Source: Flavobacteriales bacterium
Lineage (GTDB): Bacteria; Bacteroidota; Bacteroidia; Flavobacteriales; Flavobacteriaceae
NCBI GenBank assembly: GCA_017303755.1
Contig: JAFLBS010000003.1
Coordinates: 343,808 to 407,807, forward strand
DNA: 64,000 nt
Reading direction: 5' to 3'
Shown here piece by piece: positions 1 through 9,896 of this stretch. Positions within the stretch are counted from its first letter, which is position 1. The number at the start of each line of letters is the position of its first letter. The notes under the pieces are model-generated. The model was not told the origin of the DNA. It made no database searches and saw only the letters and a program-made list of their open reading frames with translations. Both the position numbers and the translations under genes were made by a program.

Positions 1-1
1 G

Positions 2-133
2 GATGTATTCAACACGGCAAAAACCAAATTTGAAAGTTTAAAATCGAGTTATTTAACCAAATTAACCGATGCAGCAGCCAAAAATGGTGTAGCTTTTAAA
101 TTGAAAACAATGGAAGAGTTTTTGGCTGAATAA
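2..133 (+). CDS. C-terminal fragment of an unrecognised protein (cut by window edge)
   Basis: Reading from base 2 gives 43 codons open from the window edge to a TAA at 131-133, with a lysine/alanine-rich helical tail ending KTMEEFLAE. The other two plus frames are closed quickly by stops. No domain can be recognised from so short a tail, so no function is given. The beta-lactamase gene beyond it is on the opposite strand, so the two genes converge over a hairpin-bearing spacer. Confidence 0.6.
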   Translation, partial: DVFNTAKTKFESLKSSYLTKLTDAAAKNGVAFKLKTMEEFLAE

Positions 134-165
134 GTTCAATTTTAAGAAAATCACCTTTAGTTTTT

Positions 166-230
166 GTCACTCCGACGCAGGAGGAGTCTCATAATCAATT
201 TTGATGAGATTTCTCCTTCGTCGAAATGAC
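166..230. repeat. Dispersed imperfect palindrome (GTCATTTCGACGAAGGAG family)
   Basis: Two 27-nt arms (166-192 and 204-230) are inverted copies of each other with a few mismatches; the right arm reads CTCCTTCGTCGAAATGAC. A second copy with the same right arm lies at 54987-55057. It sits between convergent genes and could act as a transcript end or RNA stabiliser, but there is no strong T-run. Palindromes of this wording are common between genes in Bacteroidetes. Confidence 0.75.
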
Positions 231-244
231 AATATTGTCAACTT

Positions 245-973
245 TTAATTGGAGTTCAATTTCAAATAGTTCTTAATTAATTGCAACGTATGCCACAATG
301 ATTTTTTACTTTTCCAACTTTGATGACCCGGAATAATGTGTTTTGGCTTTCGGAAAGTGTACAGTACTTTTTCTGTTGACGCTTTCCATTCGATAACATT
401 GGCATCGGATAAATTACCTAAATCAGTGGCTTCTGAACTTTTAATAAAACATCCTCCATACAAAATTTTTTCGTTTTCAAACCAAATTACGATGTTATCT
501 GGAGCGTGACCTTTACCAGGGTAAAACGTTTTAAAACTGTATTTCCCTACTTTAAAAACAGTGTCATTTTTGAATGTTGAACTCGGTCTTTTTTCACCGT
601 AAACCACACATAAACTGTCGGTTTGCTTGGATGTATAGGTTGCAATTCCTTTAGAATTATAAATAGCAAGCGAACCTGTTCGGTCGTCATGAAAATGAGT
701 CGCAATTGACATCACTACTTTTTTATTGTGTTTTTTGTAAATACTATCCAATAATGGCAATGCTTGATTGGTATCCCAAGGCGAATCAAACAACACTACT
801 CCATCGTTGGTTACTACATACATTCCGTTGGCAGCAACCAAACTATTCTTGAACAATTGAAACGTTTCATAAATATAAAAATCACCCGTAAGATGTGTGA
901 TTTTTAGCGCAGTTGAATTTTGTCCCAATGAAAATTGAAAGAAAAACAAAAATATAAGAACCCACTTTTTCAT
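245..973 (-). CDS. Subclass B1 metallo-beta-lactamase
   Basis: The 242-residue protein has a signal peptide (about residues 1-17) and the full zinc-ligand set of subclass B1 enzymes. H93, H95 and D97 lie in THFHDDRTG, H156 in GHAPDNIVIW, C175 in GGCFIKS and H217 in PGHQSW. It should hydrolyse beta-lactams, carbapenems included, in the periplasm. The GGC(F/L)(I/V)KS block and the length match chromosomal flavobacterial enzymes such as JOHN-1, IND and BlaB. Its ATG overlaps the stop codon of mpl by one base (TAATG on the minus strand), so translation is probably coupled. The substrate range cannot be read from the sequence. Confidence 0.93.
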   Translation of the reverse strand: MKKWVLIFLFFFQFSLGQNSTALKITHLTGDFYIYETFQLFKNSLVAANGMYVVTNDGVVLFDSPWDTNQALPLLDSIYKKHNKKVVMSIATHFHDDRTGSLAIYNSKGIATYTSKQTDSLCVVYGEKRPSSTFKNDTVFKVGKYSFKTFYPGKGHAPDNIVIWFENEKILYGGCFIKSSEATDLGNLSDANVIEWKASTEKVLYTFRKPKHIIPGHQSWKSKKSLWHTLQLIKNYLKLNSN

Positions 974-2328
974 TACTCAATAAGCCCTTTTACCTCATCA
1001 AAATTCAATCCACCATAATTTCCTGAACTCATCAAAAGCAAGGCTGAGTTTTCTAAGTTCTGTGAAAATAAGAAATTCTTAAAATCAGCTGGATTAGTAT
1101 AAATAATCAAATCGTCGCGTTGAAACGATTGAGCAATTTGCTCGTACGTTACTTCTTCTAATTGCTTAATTTTTACGGCATCGGGCGAATAAAAAACTAC
1201 GGCAACATCGGCGGCATCAAGCGCACCTTGGTATTCTTTTAGAAATTCGGCGTTCAAACTACTGTACGTATGCAGTTCCAAACACGCAATTAATTTTCGA
1301 TCGGGATATTGATTTTTAACGGCTTTGGTAGTAGCCGAAACTTTACTCGGAGAATGCGCAAAATCTTTGTAAGCGACTTTTCCTTTTCCTTCGGCTATTT
1401 TTTCCAAACGTTTACTTGCGCCTTTAAAACTGGCTATGGCTTCGTAAAAATCGGCTTCATCAACACCCATATTTTGGCAAATCCATTTGGCTCCAGCTAA
1501 ATTATTCAGATTGTGCGCACCAAACACTTCGATTGGCATTTGACCTTCGGGTGTATCAAGTAAGGTAACTCCGTTTTCAACCGAATAACTCGGTGTTTGA
1601 TACGGAATTTTGCGAATAGCGTTGGTTGATTCTTCAGCTACATTTTTTACGGTTTCATCTTCTTCATTATAGACTAAAATTCCGCCTTTGGTAATTTGAT
1701 TCACAAAAATTTCAAATTGCTCAACGTAGTTTTCAAAAGTTGGAAACACATTGATATGATCCCACGCAATTCCAGACAATAAAGCAATATTGGGCTGATA
1801 CAGATGAAATTTTGGGCGTCTATCAATAGGTGAAGACAAATATTCATCGCCTTCGAGAACTATAAAATCATTTTCATGAGTAAGATGTACCATCGTGTCA
1901 AAACCTTCCAATTGTGCGCCAACCATATAATCCACTTCGATATTGTGATAATGCATCACGTGTAAAATCATCGAAGTGATGGTTGTTTTTCCGTGTGAAC
2001 CACCAATTACGACGCGCGTTTTGGTTTTGGATTGTTCGTATAAAAATTCGGGATACGAATAAATTTTCAACCCTAATTCTTGTGCTTTCAACAACTCCGG
2101 ATTGTCTGCTTTAGCGTGCATTCCGAGAATTATGGCTTCAATATCGGCAGTTATTTTTTCGGGAAACCAGCCCATTTCTGTAGGCAGTAATCCTTTCTTT
2201 TCTAAACGGGATTTAGAAGGCTCAAAAATAGCGTCATCGCTTCCTGTAACTTGATATCCTTTGTTGTGTAATGCCAGCGCTAAATTGTGCATAGCTGCTC
2301 CGCCTATGGCTATGAAATGTGTTCTCAT
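973..2328 (-). CDS. mpl: UDP-N-acetylmuramate:tripeptide ligase (Mpl-type Mur ligase)
   Basis: This 451-residue Mur ligase has the N-terminal nucleotide-binding motif IAIGGAAMHNLA, the ATP-binding loop GGSHGKTT (residues 109-116) and the central and C-terminal Mur ligase domains. Mpl rejoins the recycled tripeptide L-Ala-gamma-D-Glu-mesoDAP to UDP-MurNAc in the cytoplasm. MurC is the closest alternative. The Mpl-like N-terminus and the position outside a division/cell-wall cluster favour Mpl. It is the first gene of a two-gene unit with the beta-lactamase, which overlaps its stop. Low-complexity tandem repeats fill the upstream region. Confidence 0.85.
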   Translation of the reverse strand: MRTHFIAIGGAAMHNLALALHNKGYQVTGSDDAIFEPSKSRLEKKGLLPTEMGWFPEKITADIEAIILGMHAKADNPELLKAQELGLKIYSYPEFLYEQSKTKTRVVIGGSHGKTTITSMILHVMHYHNIEVDYMVGAQLEGFDTMVHLTHENDFIVLEGDEYLSSPIDRRPKFHLYQPNIALLSGIAWDHINVFPTFENYVEQFEIFVNQITKGGILVYNEEDETVKNVAEESTNAIRKIPYQTPSYSVENGVTLLDTPEGQMPIEVFGAHNLNNLAGAKWICQNMGVDEADFYEAIASFKGASKRLEKIAEGKGKVAYKDFAHSPSKVSATTKAVKNQYPDRKLIACLELHTYSSLNAEFLKEYQGALDAADVAVVFYSPDAVKIKQLEEVTYEQIAQSFQRDDLIIYTNPADFKNFLFSQNLENSALLLMSSGNYGGLNFDEVKGLIE

Positions 2329-2341
2329 TTGTAGGGTTTAA

Positions 2342-2455
2342 AAGTTTAAGAGTTTGAAGGTTTAAGAGTTTGAAAGTTTAAGAGTTTGAAGGTTTAAGAG
2401 TTTAAAGGTTTAAGAGTTTAAAGGTTTAAGAGTTTAAAGGTTTAAGAGTTTAAAG
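2342..2455. repeat. Tandem repeat, about seven copies of a 16-nt unit
   Basis: A unit close to AAGGTTTAAGAGTTTA repeats about seven times with small changes (GTTTGAAG or GTTTAAAG variants). It starts just upstream of the mpl start codon, so it lies in the mpl leader or promoter region. Copy number is likely to vary between strains. There are no unique spacers, so it is not a CRISPR array. Confidence 0.9.
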
Positions 2456-2470
2456 TTGTTTACTCACAGA

Positions 2471-2560
2471 ATTAAACAACATTAAACAACATTAAACAAC
2501 ATTAAACAACATTAAACAATTTTAAACCATCTTAAATCAACTTAAACTATCTTAAATTAT
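2471..2560. repeat. Tandem repeat of 10-nt unit ATTAAACAAC with degenerate tail
   Basis: There are five nearly exact copies of ATTAAACAAC (2471-2520). Four degenerate 10-nt copies of the form YTTAAAnnAN follow, and they run up to and into the stop codon of the TPR gene. The tract adjoins the 16-nt tandem repeat but has a different unit. All units share a TTAAA core. Confidence 0.9.
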
Positions 2561-3243
2561 TTTTCAAATTGTTCTTTTAATTTATTTGCTTTCGTTTTGT
2601 CTTTGATTTTATTCAAATACAGATTATATAACTTCTGAAAAGTAGTTTTAGAATTGCCAATTTCGTGTGCTTTTTTGTAATTGGCTTCGGCTTTAGTGTT
2701 GCGTGAAAAATATTCATCAATATAGCCTTTTGCTAGATAACCATCTACTTTGGAAAGCAGCATAAGTTCGTCGGCGTATTTCTGAGCTTTCTTTTCACTT
2801 CCGCCCACAATTCCGGGCAGTTCAATGTACAACATCACTAAAGCCCAACGTGAATCGACGTGTTTGGCATCTAATTTTGCTGAAGTAAGAAAAGCCGTTT
2901 CAACATCGTCTATCAAACTAAGTGCTTTAAATTTATTCACTGATTTTGCTTTCATTCCCAAAGCACCGCCATATTTGTACCAATAATTGGCACTTTTTGG
3001 ATTGTGCTCTTTGAGTTTTTTATAGTGCGTTATGGCATCGTCCCATTTTTTTTGATGACCGGCAATGTCGCCCAAATATTCGATGGTTTTGTAACTGCTA
3101 GGATTTGACTTTAAGAAATTTTCAAACAGCACTTTTGCTTGTTCAAATTTGTCTTGTTTGTATAATTTTTCAGCCTTTTCAAAATCGGTTTCAGCCTTTG
3201 CTTGAAAGGTTGTTAGAAGCACAAGAAGTAGCAGAAATCTCAT
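2557..3243 (-). CDS. Tetratricopeptide-repeat protein, exported
   Basis: The protein is about 228 residues from the chosen ATG at 3243, which begins a clear signal peptide (MRFLLLLVLLTTFQAKA). A longer reading from 3264 adds seven polar residues ahead of it and is less likely. The mature part is helical with TPR-like units (FEKAEKLYKQDKFEQAKVLFENFL, then ANYWYKYGGALGMKA and later ones). The family is usually annotated only as a tetratricopeptide-repeat protein acting in protein-protein contacts in the periplasm. It is divergent from the macroglobulin gene. No specific role can be read. Confidence 0.85.
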   Translation of the reverse strand: MRFLLLLVLLTTFQAKAETDFEKAEKLYKQDKFEQAKVLFENFLKSNPSSYKTIEYLGDIAGHQKKWDDAITHYKKLKEHNPKSANYWYKYGGALGMKAKSVNKFKALSLIDDVETAFLTSAKLDAKHVDSRWALVMLYIELPGIVGGSEKKAQKYADELMLLSKVDGYLAKGYIDEYFSRNTKAEANYKKAHEIGNSKTTFQKLYNLYLNKIKDKTKANKLKEQFEK

Positions 3244-3385
3244 AGTGTAATAAGTATTTTCCAAAAGTAAGAAAATGGTTTTTAGTTCGTTTTAATTTAA
3301 CTAAAAAAATAATAAATTGTACAATATTTATAATTCTTCCCAACCTTTTTACCGAGGTACTACTCTATACAAGAAAGCTCTTATT

Positions 3386-6300
3386 ATGAAAAAAATTATA
3401 TTCCTTTTACTCCTTTTGACTTTTTATGTTGGTAATTCTCAAAACTATGAAAACCAATGGAAAGAAGTGGTTAAAAACGAAATTGACGGAAAAACAAAAT
3501 CGGCAAGTGAAGCTGTCAATCAAATTTACAAAAACGCACATCGCAAAAACAATGATGTTCAAATAGTTAAATGTTTTTTCTATCAATCAAAATTCATACA
3601 AGCGTTAGAAGAAGATGCTCAAACCAAAATCATTGAAAACCTTCGTAAAGAAATTAGAAACAGTTCAAAAGTGAATGAATCGGTTTTGAATTATTTGTAT
3701 GCTACTTTGCTTCAAAAGTATTTGGGCTATTATAGACATGCTATTAGTCAAAGAACTACTACTAGTTCAAAACAATCTGATGATTTTTTAACCTGGACTG
3801 CAACCGATTTTGAAAACGAAATTAACAAAGCCTTTGAAAAATCAATAAAAAACGACGAAACTCTTCATTCATATGATCTTTTATATTACAAAGAGATCTT
3901 AGAGATTTCACCTTATACTGATGCAAAAAACAGCAGTCTATTTGACTTTATTTTTGATAAAAATCTAACCTATTATAAATCGAAAATATACGATTGGAGA
4001 TTAAAAAACAACGCAAACATTTGGGAGATTTTGATGAGTGCTCCGAGTGAATTTATAAAATTTAACACCGAAAAAGTAGTCGATTTAAATTTAAAAAAAG
4101 TGATTCTTCTGATGCAACTCAACGAATCGTTTTACATGAAAAACAATCAAGAAAAGCTAGATGCTGCCTATTACGAACGACTTAAACTATCAAAGAGTGA
4201 TTACACAAACACTCCTTTATTTCAGACAAAAATTGAGGAATTAGAGAAAACCACAACCAATCAATCATTACAACAACAACTCCGATTAGAACGTGTACAA
4301 TATTGGTATTCAATTACGGAAAAAGGCGGTGATAAAAACTATTATTCTGATGCCTTAACTCTAATTGATAGTATGATGAAATCTAAAGTAAACCCGAATG
4401 CTTTGGCTGAAGCGGAGTTAATTAAAAATAAAATCATCGCAAAAACCTTGACTCTGCAAGTAAAGAAAATAGTATATCCTAATGAGAATTTACGCGCTTT
4501 TGTAAATTTTAAAACTGTCGATTCAATTACTGTTCACTATTATCGATTACCAACAAAATTGAATGATTACATTAACAACAATCGTTATTATAGATACGAT
4601 CTAAAACCGATTGATACCGATTCATTGGTGTTGGATTTCATTTCCAAAAACAAGGCGATTACTTCTTTCCAACGAATACTTCCTAACAAGAAAGATTATT
4701 TCAGCTACAGTACCGAAATCCTTTTAGAGAAAATGGAAGTTGGTAATTACCTTATTTTTATCGAAACCAAAAACACTTCAGATAAAAACGAAAAGGTTTT
4801 TGCCTATGAAAATGTTGTTTGCACCAATTTCAATTATTTACAATACATTGATTTAAACAATGATACTTTTAATTTAGTTGATAGAAAAACAGGAAAACCA
4901 ATTGAAAACGCCATTGCAAAAAATGACGACACAACTACCAAAAGCGACAGCAAAGGAAAAGTAAGTTTTAGAAAAGTAAATTATAGCGATGGAAGAAATT
5001 ACAGTGATTTGTACTTTATAAAAGAGAATGATACATTATTAACTAACTATCATAAAAGTTATTTCCACGAAAAACAAGACGAACGTTTTGAAGCTAAATC
5101 AATGGTATATTTTGACCGAGCCATATACAGACCCGGACAAAAAGTTCATTTCAAAGGAATTTTAATGCAGAAAAAAGGGAAAGAAAAAAGTATAGTTCCT
5201 TTTGTAACTGTAAAAGTTATTATTCAGGATTCGGAAGAAAACGAGCTAAAAGAATTTGAAACTCAAACCAACGAATTTGGGAGTTTTACAAGCGAATTTG
5301 ACATTCCAAAAAACATTCTTACTGGCGAATTTTCTGTGGTGATTGAAGAACCCGACAATTATGAAAATGACTCTAAATATTACGATTCAAATGAAGATGA
5401 ACATTCCTTTTGGGATGAAGTAGACTATAATGATTATCAACAATTTAGATTTCAGGTAGAAGAATACAAACGACCTACTTTTGAAGTAAAATTTGATACC
5501 ATAACAGAAAATTATACGATTGGCGATGTAATCAAAGTGAAAGGAAACGCAAAAACGTTAGCGGGAAGCAATTTGACTAATGCAAAAGTGGCGTATACCG
5601 TAAGCCGGAATTTATACTTAGATGACGATTATGATCGCGAGACTAATTATATAAACAGCGAAATCACTACAGACGAAAATGGCAATTTCACCATTGAATT
5701 TTTGGCAACTAAAGACAGCATAAACAACAGCAAAATTGACACAATTAATTACACTGTTGATGCAGTTGTAACCGATATTAATGGAGAAACTCGCAAAGCA
5801 AGTCGGAGTTTAACCGTTGGTAAGAAAATGCTGCGACTTAATGTAAATGCTTTTTACAATTCGTATGTAGAAGAACCGCTTAAAATCAACATAAACGCTA
5901 CAACTTTGAACGATCATCCCATTAACACTAAAGGAGAAGTAAGTATTTATTCGTTGGAGAAAAAGCAATTCTTACTCGATAGAACCTTTTATTTTCCTGA
6001 AATCCAAACGCTAACTCGAAGTGAATTTGAGTTACTGTTTCCTTATGAACCTTATGATGCTTCGGATAATTTAGCTGCTGAAAAATTGATCAAAAAAATA
6101 AATTTTGATACTAAAGAAAGTAAGACAATAACCATTGATGATGCAAAATCATGGAAAGTTGGCGAATATAAAATCAACGCAACTGCTCAAGATCAAAATA
6201 AAAACGAAATCACTTATCAGAGTAATTTTAACTTACAAACTAAAAGAACTACTCTTTCAAAAAGTGAGTTTTTCACCTACACTATTGCATCTGACTTGCC

Positions 6301-9300
6301 CGACTATTTTGAAATTGTGTTCAATTCTATCATTCCAGATTTGTACATCACAACCCGATTTTTTGACAAAAAAGAGTATCCAACTGAAATCGGAACTCAG
6401 TTAATCAATGGAACCGCCAAATTAAAAATCAAAAAAAGTGGCGAATTCAAAAATGATGTGCACTTCCATTTTTCAACCTTTTGGGAAAATCAATACCGTG
6501 AAAAAACACATACGGTAAACAAAGAAACCATTGAGAAAAAATTAGAACTTGAAATTATCAGTTTACGCAATAAAATCGAACCTGGAAGTAAAGAAACTTG
6601 GTCGTTTAAAATTAAAGACAACAAAAGTGAAGCCGAATTCTTGGCCAGTATGTACGATAGTTCACTGGATCAATTCAAAACTACTTCTTGGGAAACCATT
6701 CGTTTTTACGATTATACCAATGTAAATTACCCACGTAATTATGTGGATAATAAGGTTTACCTTCAATTCAATAATTTCTATGCTGAAAACAATTATTACA
6801 AAACCTATTCTACCCAACCCGATTTTTACTGGTTTGGATTTGATTTTATTCATCCAAAAAACGCCCAATTAACCAAAAAATATTTGGAACGAGCTACCAT
6901 GATAGCAGAAACTCCAAGAAATGCAAAGTTGATTTCGGGTTATGTTTTGGATGACCAAGGTCCGCTTCCTGGAGCCAATGTAGTAGTAAAAGGAACGACT
7001 CGTGGCGTACAAACTGACATGGATGGTTATTTTGAAATTGAAGTTGCAAAAGGTGAAACCATAGATGTATCCTTCATCGGAATGACATCTAAACAAATTA
7101 AAATAAACGACAAACAAATTAAGAGTATAAAACTAGAAACTAGTGCAATGATGGAACTAGAATCGGTTGTCGTTACTGGATATGCAAAAAAGGAAATGAA
7201 AGCAAAATCATTAACTTCATCTACTGTAGAATACGATATTGTAGAAGAGGATAATAATATGTTAACAAAATTACAAGGACAAGTAGCTGGATTAAACATA
7301 ACTAATGCTAATGGCACTCCTGGAACAAAAATTTTAATAAGAGGAATTGGTTCAATTTCTGACAAAAACGAACCTTTATACGTTGTTGATGGAATTCCTT
7401 TAACAAGAGAAGAGTTTTTAAAGTTAAACCCAAATGATATGCTTTCTGTGACTATGTTAAAAGATTCGGCAGCATCAGCTATTTATGGAAACAGAGCTTC
7501 TAATGGTGTGATTGTGATTGTTTCCAAAAGTGCTATGAAAGAACTTACACAAGTAAAAACTCGAACCAATTTTAACGAAACCGCTTTTTTCTTTCCGCAA
7601 CTCAAAACTGATGTTGATGGTAAAATCGTATTCTCATTCACCACACCCGAATCATTAACCAAATGGAATTTACGCTTATACGCTCACAATAAAAAAGGGC
7701 AAACTGGATCTTTACAAGCCGATGTAATTTCGCAAAAAGATCTGATGATGATGCCTAATATGCCGCGATTTGTTAGAGAAAAAGACAAGTTAACCGTATC
7801 GGCAAAAGTGGTAAACATGACCAACGAAATCAAATCGGGTTTAGCAATGTTGCTTCTTTATGATGCTACCAATATGAAGCCTATTGATAGTTTGGCTTTG
7901 AATAAAAACAATGTAATTAATTTTAGTTGCAAACCCAAAGAAAGTGTTCCTGTACAATGGACGATTACAATTCCTGAACATTTGCAGGGTTTACAGTATA
8001 AAATTGTAGCCAAATCAGGAAATTTCAGTGATGGTGAAGAAAATATTTTACCTGTTTTAACCAACAAAATATTGGTAACCGAAAGTATTCCGCTTTGGGT
8101 AAGAGGAAATACAAAAAAAGAATATGTTTTTGAAAATTTAAAAAACAACACTTCAACCACATTGCAAAATCATTCGATGACATTGGAATATACAACCAAC
8201 CCAGTATGGTTGGCATTGCAGTCACTTCCGTATTTGTTAGAATACCAACACGAATGTGCCGAACAAACTTTTGCCCGCTATTATGCTAATACAATTGCCA
8301 CTGAAATCATCAATAGTAATCCAAAAATCGTGGCTCTTTTTGAATCGTGGAAAACAAAAGGAACGCCACCTTCAAAACTCGAGATGAACGAAGAATTAAA
8401 ATCGACAATTTTGGCCGAATCGCCTTGGTTGATGGACGCTAAAAGCGAAGATGAAAAAAACAAACGACTGGCATTGCTATTTGATTTAAATACTTTGAAA
8501 GAGAAAAACGACGAAACTTTCAAAAAACTAACCTCAAAACTATTGCCATCAGGAGGATTTCCGTGGTTTGATGGTGGTAATCAGAATATTTTTATCAGTC
8601 AGCATATTATGTGTGGAATCGGTCATTTGAATACTTTATTTCCAAAAAACAGCTCCAAATATGAGACGATTATAAAAAAGGGAATTCCCAATCTTGATTT
8701 AGAATTCGTTGGTAGAAAAGCAAATAAAAACAGACTTTATTATTGGAATTACACTGATTTGCATTATTTGTACACCCGAAGTTTCTTTGTTGACCACTAT
8801 CCATTACCTAAAAAAGTTGACTCATTGGTTGCTATTGAAATGAACACTATTAAGAAAGATTGGTTAACTTATTCATTGTATCAAAAAGGTATGATTGCGT
8901 TGGTGATGCATCGTTTTAAAGAGCATGATTTTGCTAAAAAAATCATCACTCATCTTAAAGAAAGTTCGTCTACTAATGCAGATTACGGAATGTATTGGAT
9001 TGAAAACAGCGGTGGTTATTATTGGTACAATTCGTCCATCGAAACGCAAGCGCTTTTGATTGAAGCTTTTAGTGAAATTGAAAATGACAAACAATCGATT
9101 GAAGCGATGAAAGTATGGTTGATTAAAAACAAACAATCACAAAATTGGCCAACGACCAAGTCAACTTCAGAAGCAATTTACGCGCTTTTGCTGCAAGGTA
9201 ATGATTGGACATCAGTAAAAGAAAACACCAAAATTAAATTGGGTGACGAAAAAGTACTCACCAAAAAATTAGCCGAAAAACAAGACGAAGCAGCAACTGG

Positions 9301-9865
9301 TTATTTTAAACTTAAATGGAACAAGGAAGAAATAAACACCAAAATGGCGACAATTTCTATTGACAATAAATCGGATGTTCCTGGTTTTGGTGGTGTGTAT
9401 TGGCAGTATTTTGAAGAGTTGGAAAACATCCAATCGGATTCGACAGCAACATTATCCATTTCGAAAAAATTATTCAAAAAAATCAAAACAACCGAAGGGA
9501 ATCAGTTGGTTGAATTGGATAAAGAAACGATTAAAGTAGGTGATTTAATTACCATTCGATTGATTGTTCGCTCAAAAGACAATTTAGAATTTGTGCATCT
9601 AAAAGATTTAAGAGCATCGTGTTTTGAACCTGTTGATGTGATTTCGAACTACCATTGGGGAGAAAATACAGATTACTACAAAAGCACCAAAGATGTAGCG
9701 ACGCATTTCTTTTTTGATGATTTACAAAAAGGAACGTATGTTTTTGAATACGATGTTAGAGTGAATAATTTGGGCGAATTTAACGACGGAATTGCAACGA
9801 TACAAAGTATGTACGCACCCGAATACGGATCGCACAGTACGGCAACTCATATTGAGGTGAAATAA
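3386..9865 (+). CDS. Alpha-2-macroglobulin family protein with inserted carboxypeptidase-regulatory and TonB-plug domains
   Basis: The protein is 2159 residues from the ATG at 3386, which starts a signal peptide (MKKIIFLLLLLTFYVGNSQ). The upstream start at 3317 would bury the signal. Order: helical N-terminus, MG/YfaS-type beta domains (YRPGQKVHFKG near 570-580), a carboxypeptidase-regulatory fold (about 1182-1250), a SusC-like plug (about 1274-1385, with IRGIGS and YGNRASNGVIVI), the macroglobulin N2/bait-type region, then the helical thioester domain with C1624 in CAEQ. C-x-E-Q keeps the cysteine and glutamine needed for a thioester. These proteins are thought to trap proteases in the periplasm. 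No TonB beta-barrel follows the plug, and no penicillin-binding protein 1C gene is adjacent. Confidence 0.9.
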   Translation: MKKIIFLLLLLTFYVGNSQNYENQWKEVVKNEIDGKTKSASEAVNQIYKNAHRKNNDVQIVKCFFYQSKFIQALEEDAQTKIIENLRKEIRNSSKVNESVLNYLYATLLQKYLGYYRHAISQRTTTSSKQSDDFLTWTATDFENEINKAFEKSIKNDETLHSYDLLYYKEILEISPYTDAKNSSLFDFIFDKNLTYYKSKIYDWRLKNNANIWEILMSAPSEFIKFNTEKVVDLNLKKVILLMQLNESFYMKNNQEKLDAAYYERLKLSKSDYTNTPLFQTKIEELEKTTTNQSLQQQLRLERVQYWYSITEKGGDKNYYSDALTLIDSMMKSKVNPNALAEAELIKNKIIAKTLTLQVKKIVYPNENLRAFVNFKTVDSITVHYYRLPTKLNDYINNNRYYRYDLKPIDTDSLVLDFISKNKAITSFQRILPNKKDYFSYSTEILLEKMEVGNYLIFIETKNTSDKNEKVFAYENVVCTNFNYLQYIDLNNDTFNLVDRKTGKPIENAIAKNDDTTTKSDSKGKVSFRKVNYSDGRNYSDLYFIKENDTLLTNYHKSYFHEKQDERFEAKSMVYFDRAIYRPGQKVHFKGILMQKKGKEKSIVPFVTVKVIIQDSEENELKEFETQTNEFGSFTSEFDIPKNILTGEFSVVIEEPDNYENDSKYYDSNEDEHSFWDEVDYNDYQQFRFQVEEYKRPTFEVKFDTITENYTIGDVIKVKGNAKTLAGSNLTNAKVAYTVSRNLYLDDDYDRETNYINSEITTDENGNFTIEFLATKDSINNSKIDTINYTVDAVVTDINGETRKASRSLTVGKKMLRLNVNAFYNSYVEEPLKININATTLNDHPINTKGEVSIYSLEKKQFLLDRTFYFPEIQTLTRSEFELLFPYEPYDASDNLAAEKLIKKINFDTKESKTITIDDAKSWKVGEYKINATAQDQNKNEITYQSNFNLQTKRTTLSKSEFFTYTIASDLPDYFEIVFNSIIPDLYITTRFFDKKEYPTEIGTQLINGTAKLKIKKSGEFKNDVHFHFSTFWENQYREKTHTVNKETIEKKLELEIISLRNKIEPGSKETWSFKIKDNKSEAEFLASMYDSSLDQFKTTSWETIRFYDYTNVNYPRNYVDNKVYLQFNNFYAENNYYKTYSTQPDFYWFGFDFIHPKNAQLTKKYLERATMIAETPRNAKLISGYVLDDQGPLPGANVVVKGTTRGVQTDMDGYFEIEVAKGETIDVSFIGMTSKQIKINDKQIKSIKLETSAMMELESVVVTGYAKKEMKAKSLTSSTVEYDIVEEDNNMLTKLQGQVAGLNITNANGTPGTKILIRGIGSISDKNEPLYVVDGIPLTREEFLKLNPNDMLSVTMLKDSAASAIYGNRASNGVIVIVSKSAMKELTQVKTRTNFNETAFFFPQLKTDVDGKIVFSFTTPESLTKWNLRLYAHNKKGQTGSLQADVISQKDLMMMPNMPRFVREKDKLTVSAKVVNMTNEIKSGLAMLLLYDATNMKPIDSLALNKNNVINFSCKPKESVPVQWTITIPEHLQGLQYKIVAKSGNFSDGEENILPVLTNKILVTESIPLWVRGNTKKEYVFENLKNNTSTTLQNHSMTLEYTTNPVWLALQSLPYLLEYQHECAEQTFARYYANTIATEIINSNPKIVALFESWKTKGTPPSKLEMNEELKSTILAESPWLMDAKSEDEKNKRLALLFDLNTLKEKNDETFKKLTSKLLPSGGFPWFDGGNQNIFISQHIMCGIGHLNTLFPKNSSKYETIIKKGIPNLDLEFVGRKANKNRLYYWNYTDLHYLYTRSFFVDHYPLPKKVDSLVAIEMNTIKKDWLTYSLYQKGMIALVMHRFKEHDFAKKIITHLKESSSTNADYGMYWIENSGGYYWYNSSIETQALLIEAFSEIENDKQSIEAMKVWLIKNKQSQNWPTTKSTSEAIYALLLQGNDWTSVKENTKIKLGDEKVLTKKLAEKQDEAATGYFKLKWNKEEINTKMATISIDNKSDVPGFGGVYWQYFEELENIQSDSTATLSISKKLFKKIKTTEGNQLVELDKETIKVGDLITIRLIVRSKDNLEFVHLKDLRASCFEPVDVISNYHWGENTDYYKSTKDVATHFFFDDLQKGTYVFEYDVRVNNLGEFNDGIATIQSMYAPEYGSHSTATHIEVK

Positions 9866-9896
9866 AGGTTACAAAAATGTCTTTCGTTTCTTTACT

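Noticed and set aside
2342-2520. Tandem repeats taken as a possible CRISPR array
   Set aside because: Units are contiguous with no unique spacers of constant length, and there are no cas genes.
7027-7365. Antisense open frames inside the macroglobulin gene
   Set aside because: They are shadows of a well-supported gene, with no promoter, start context or family features.
6929-7545. SusC/TonB plug taken as a TonB-dependent receptor gene
   Set aside because: It is in frame within the macroglobulin and lacks a beta-barrel; it is a domain, not a receptor.
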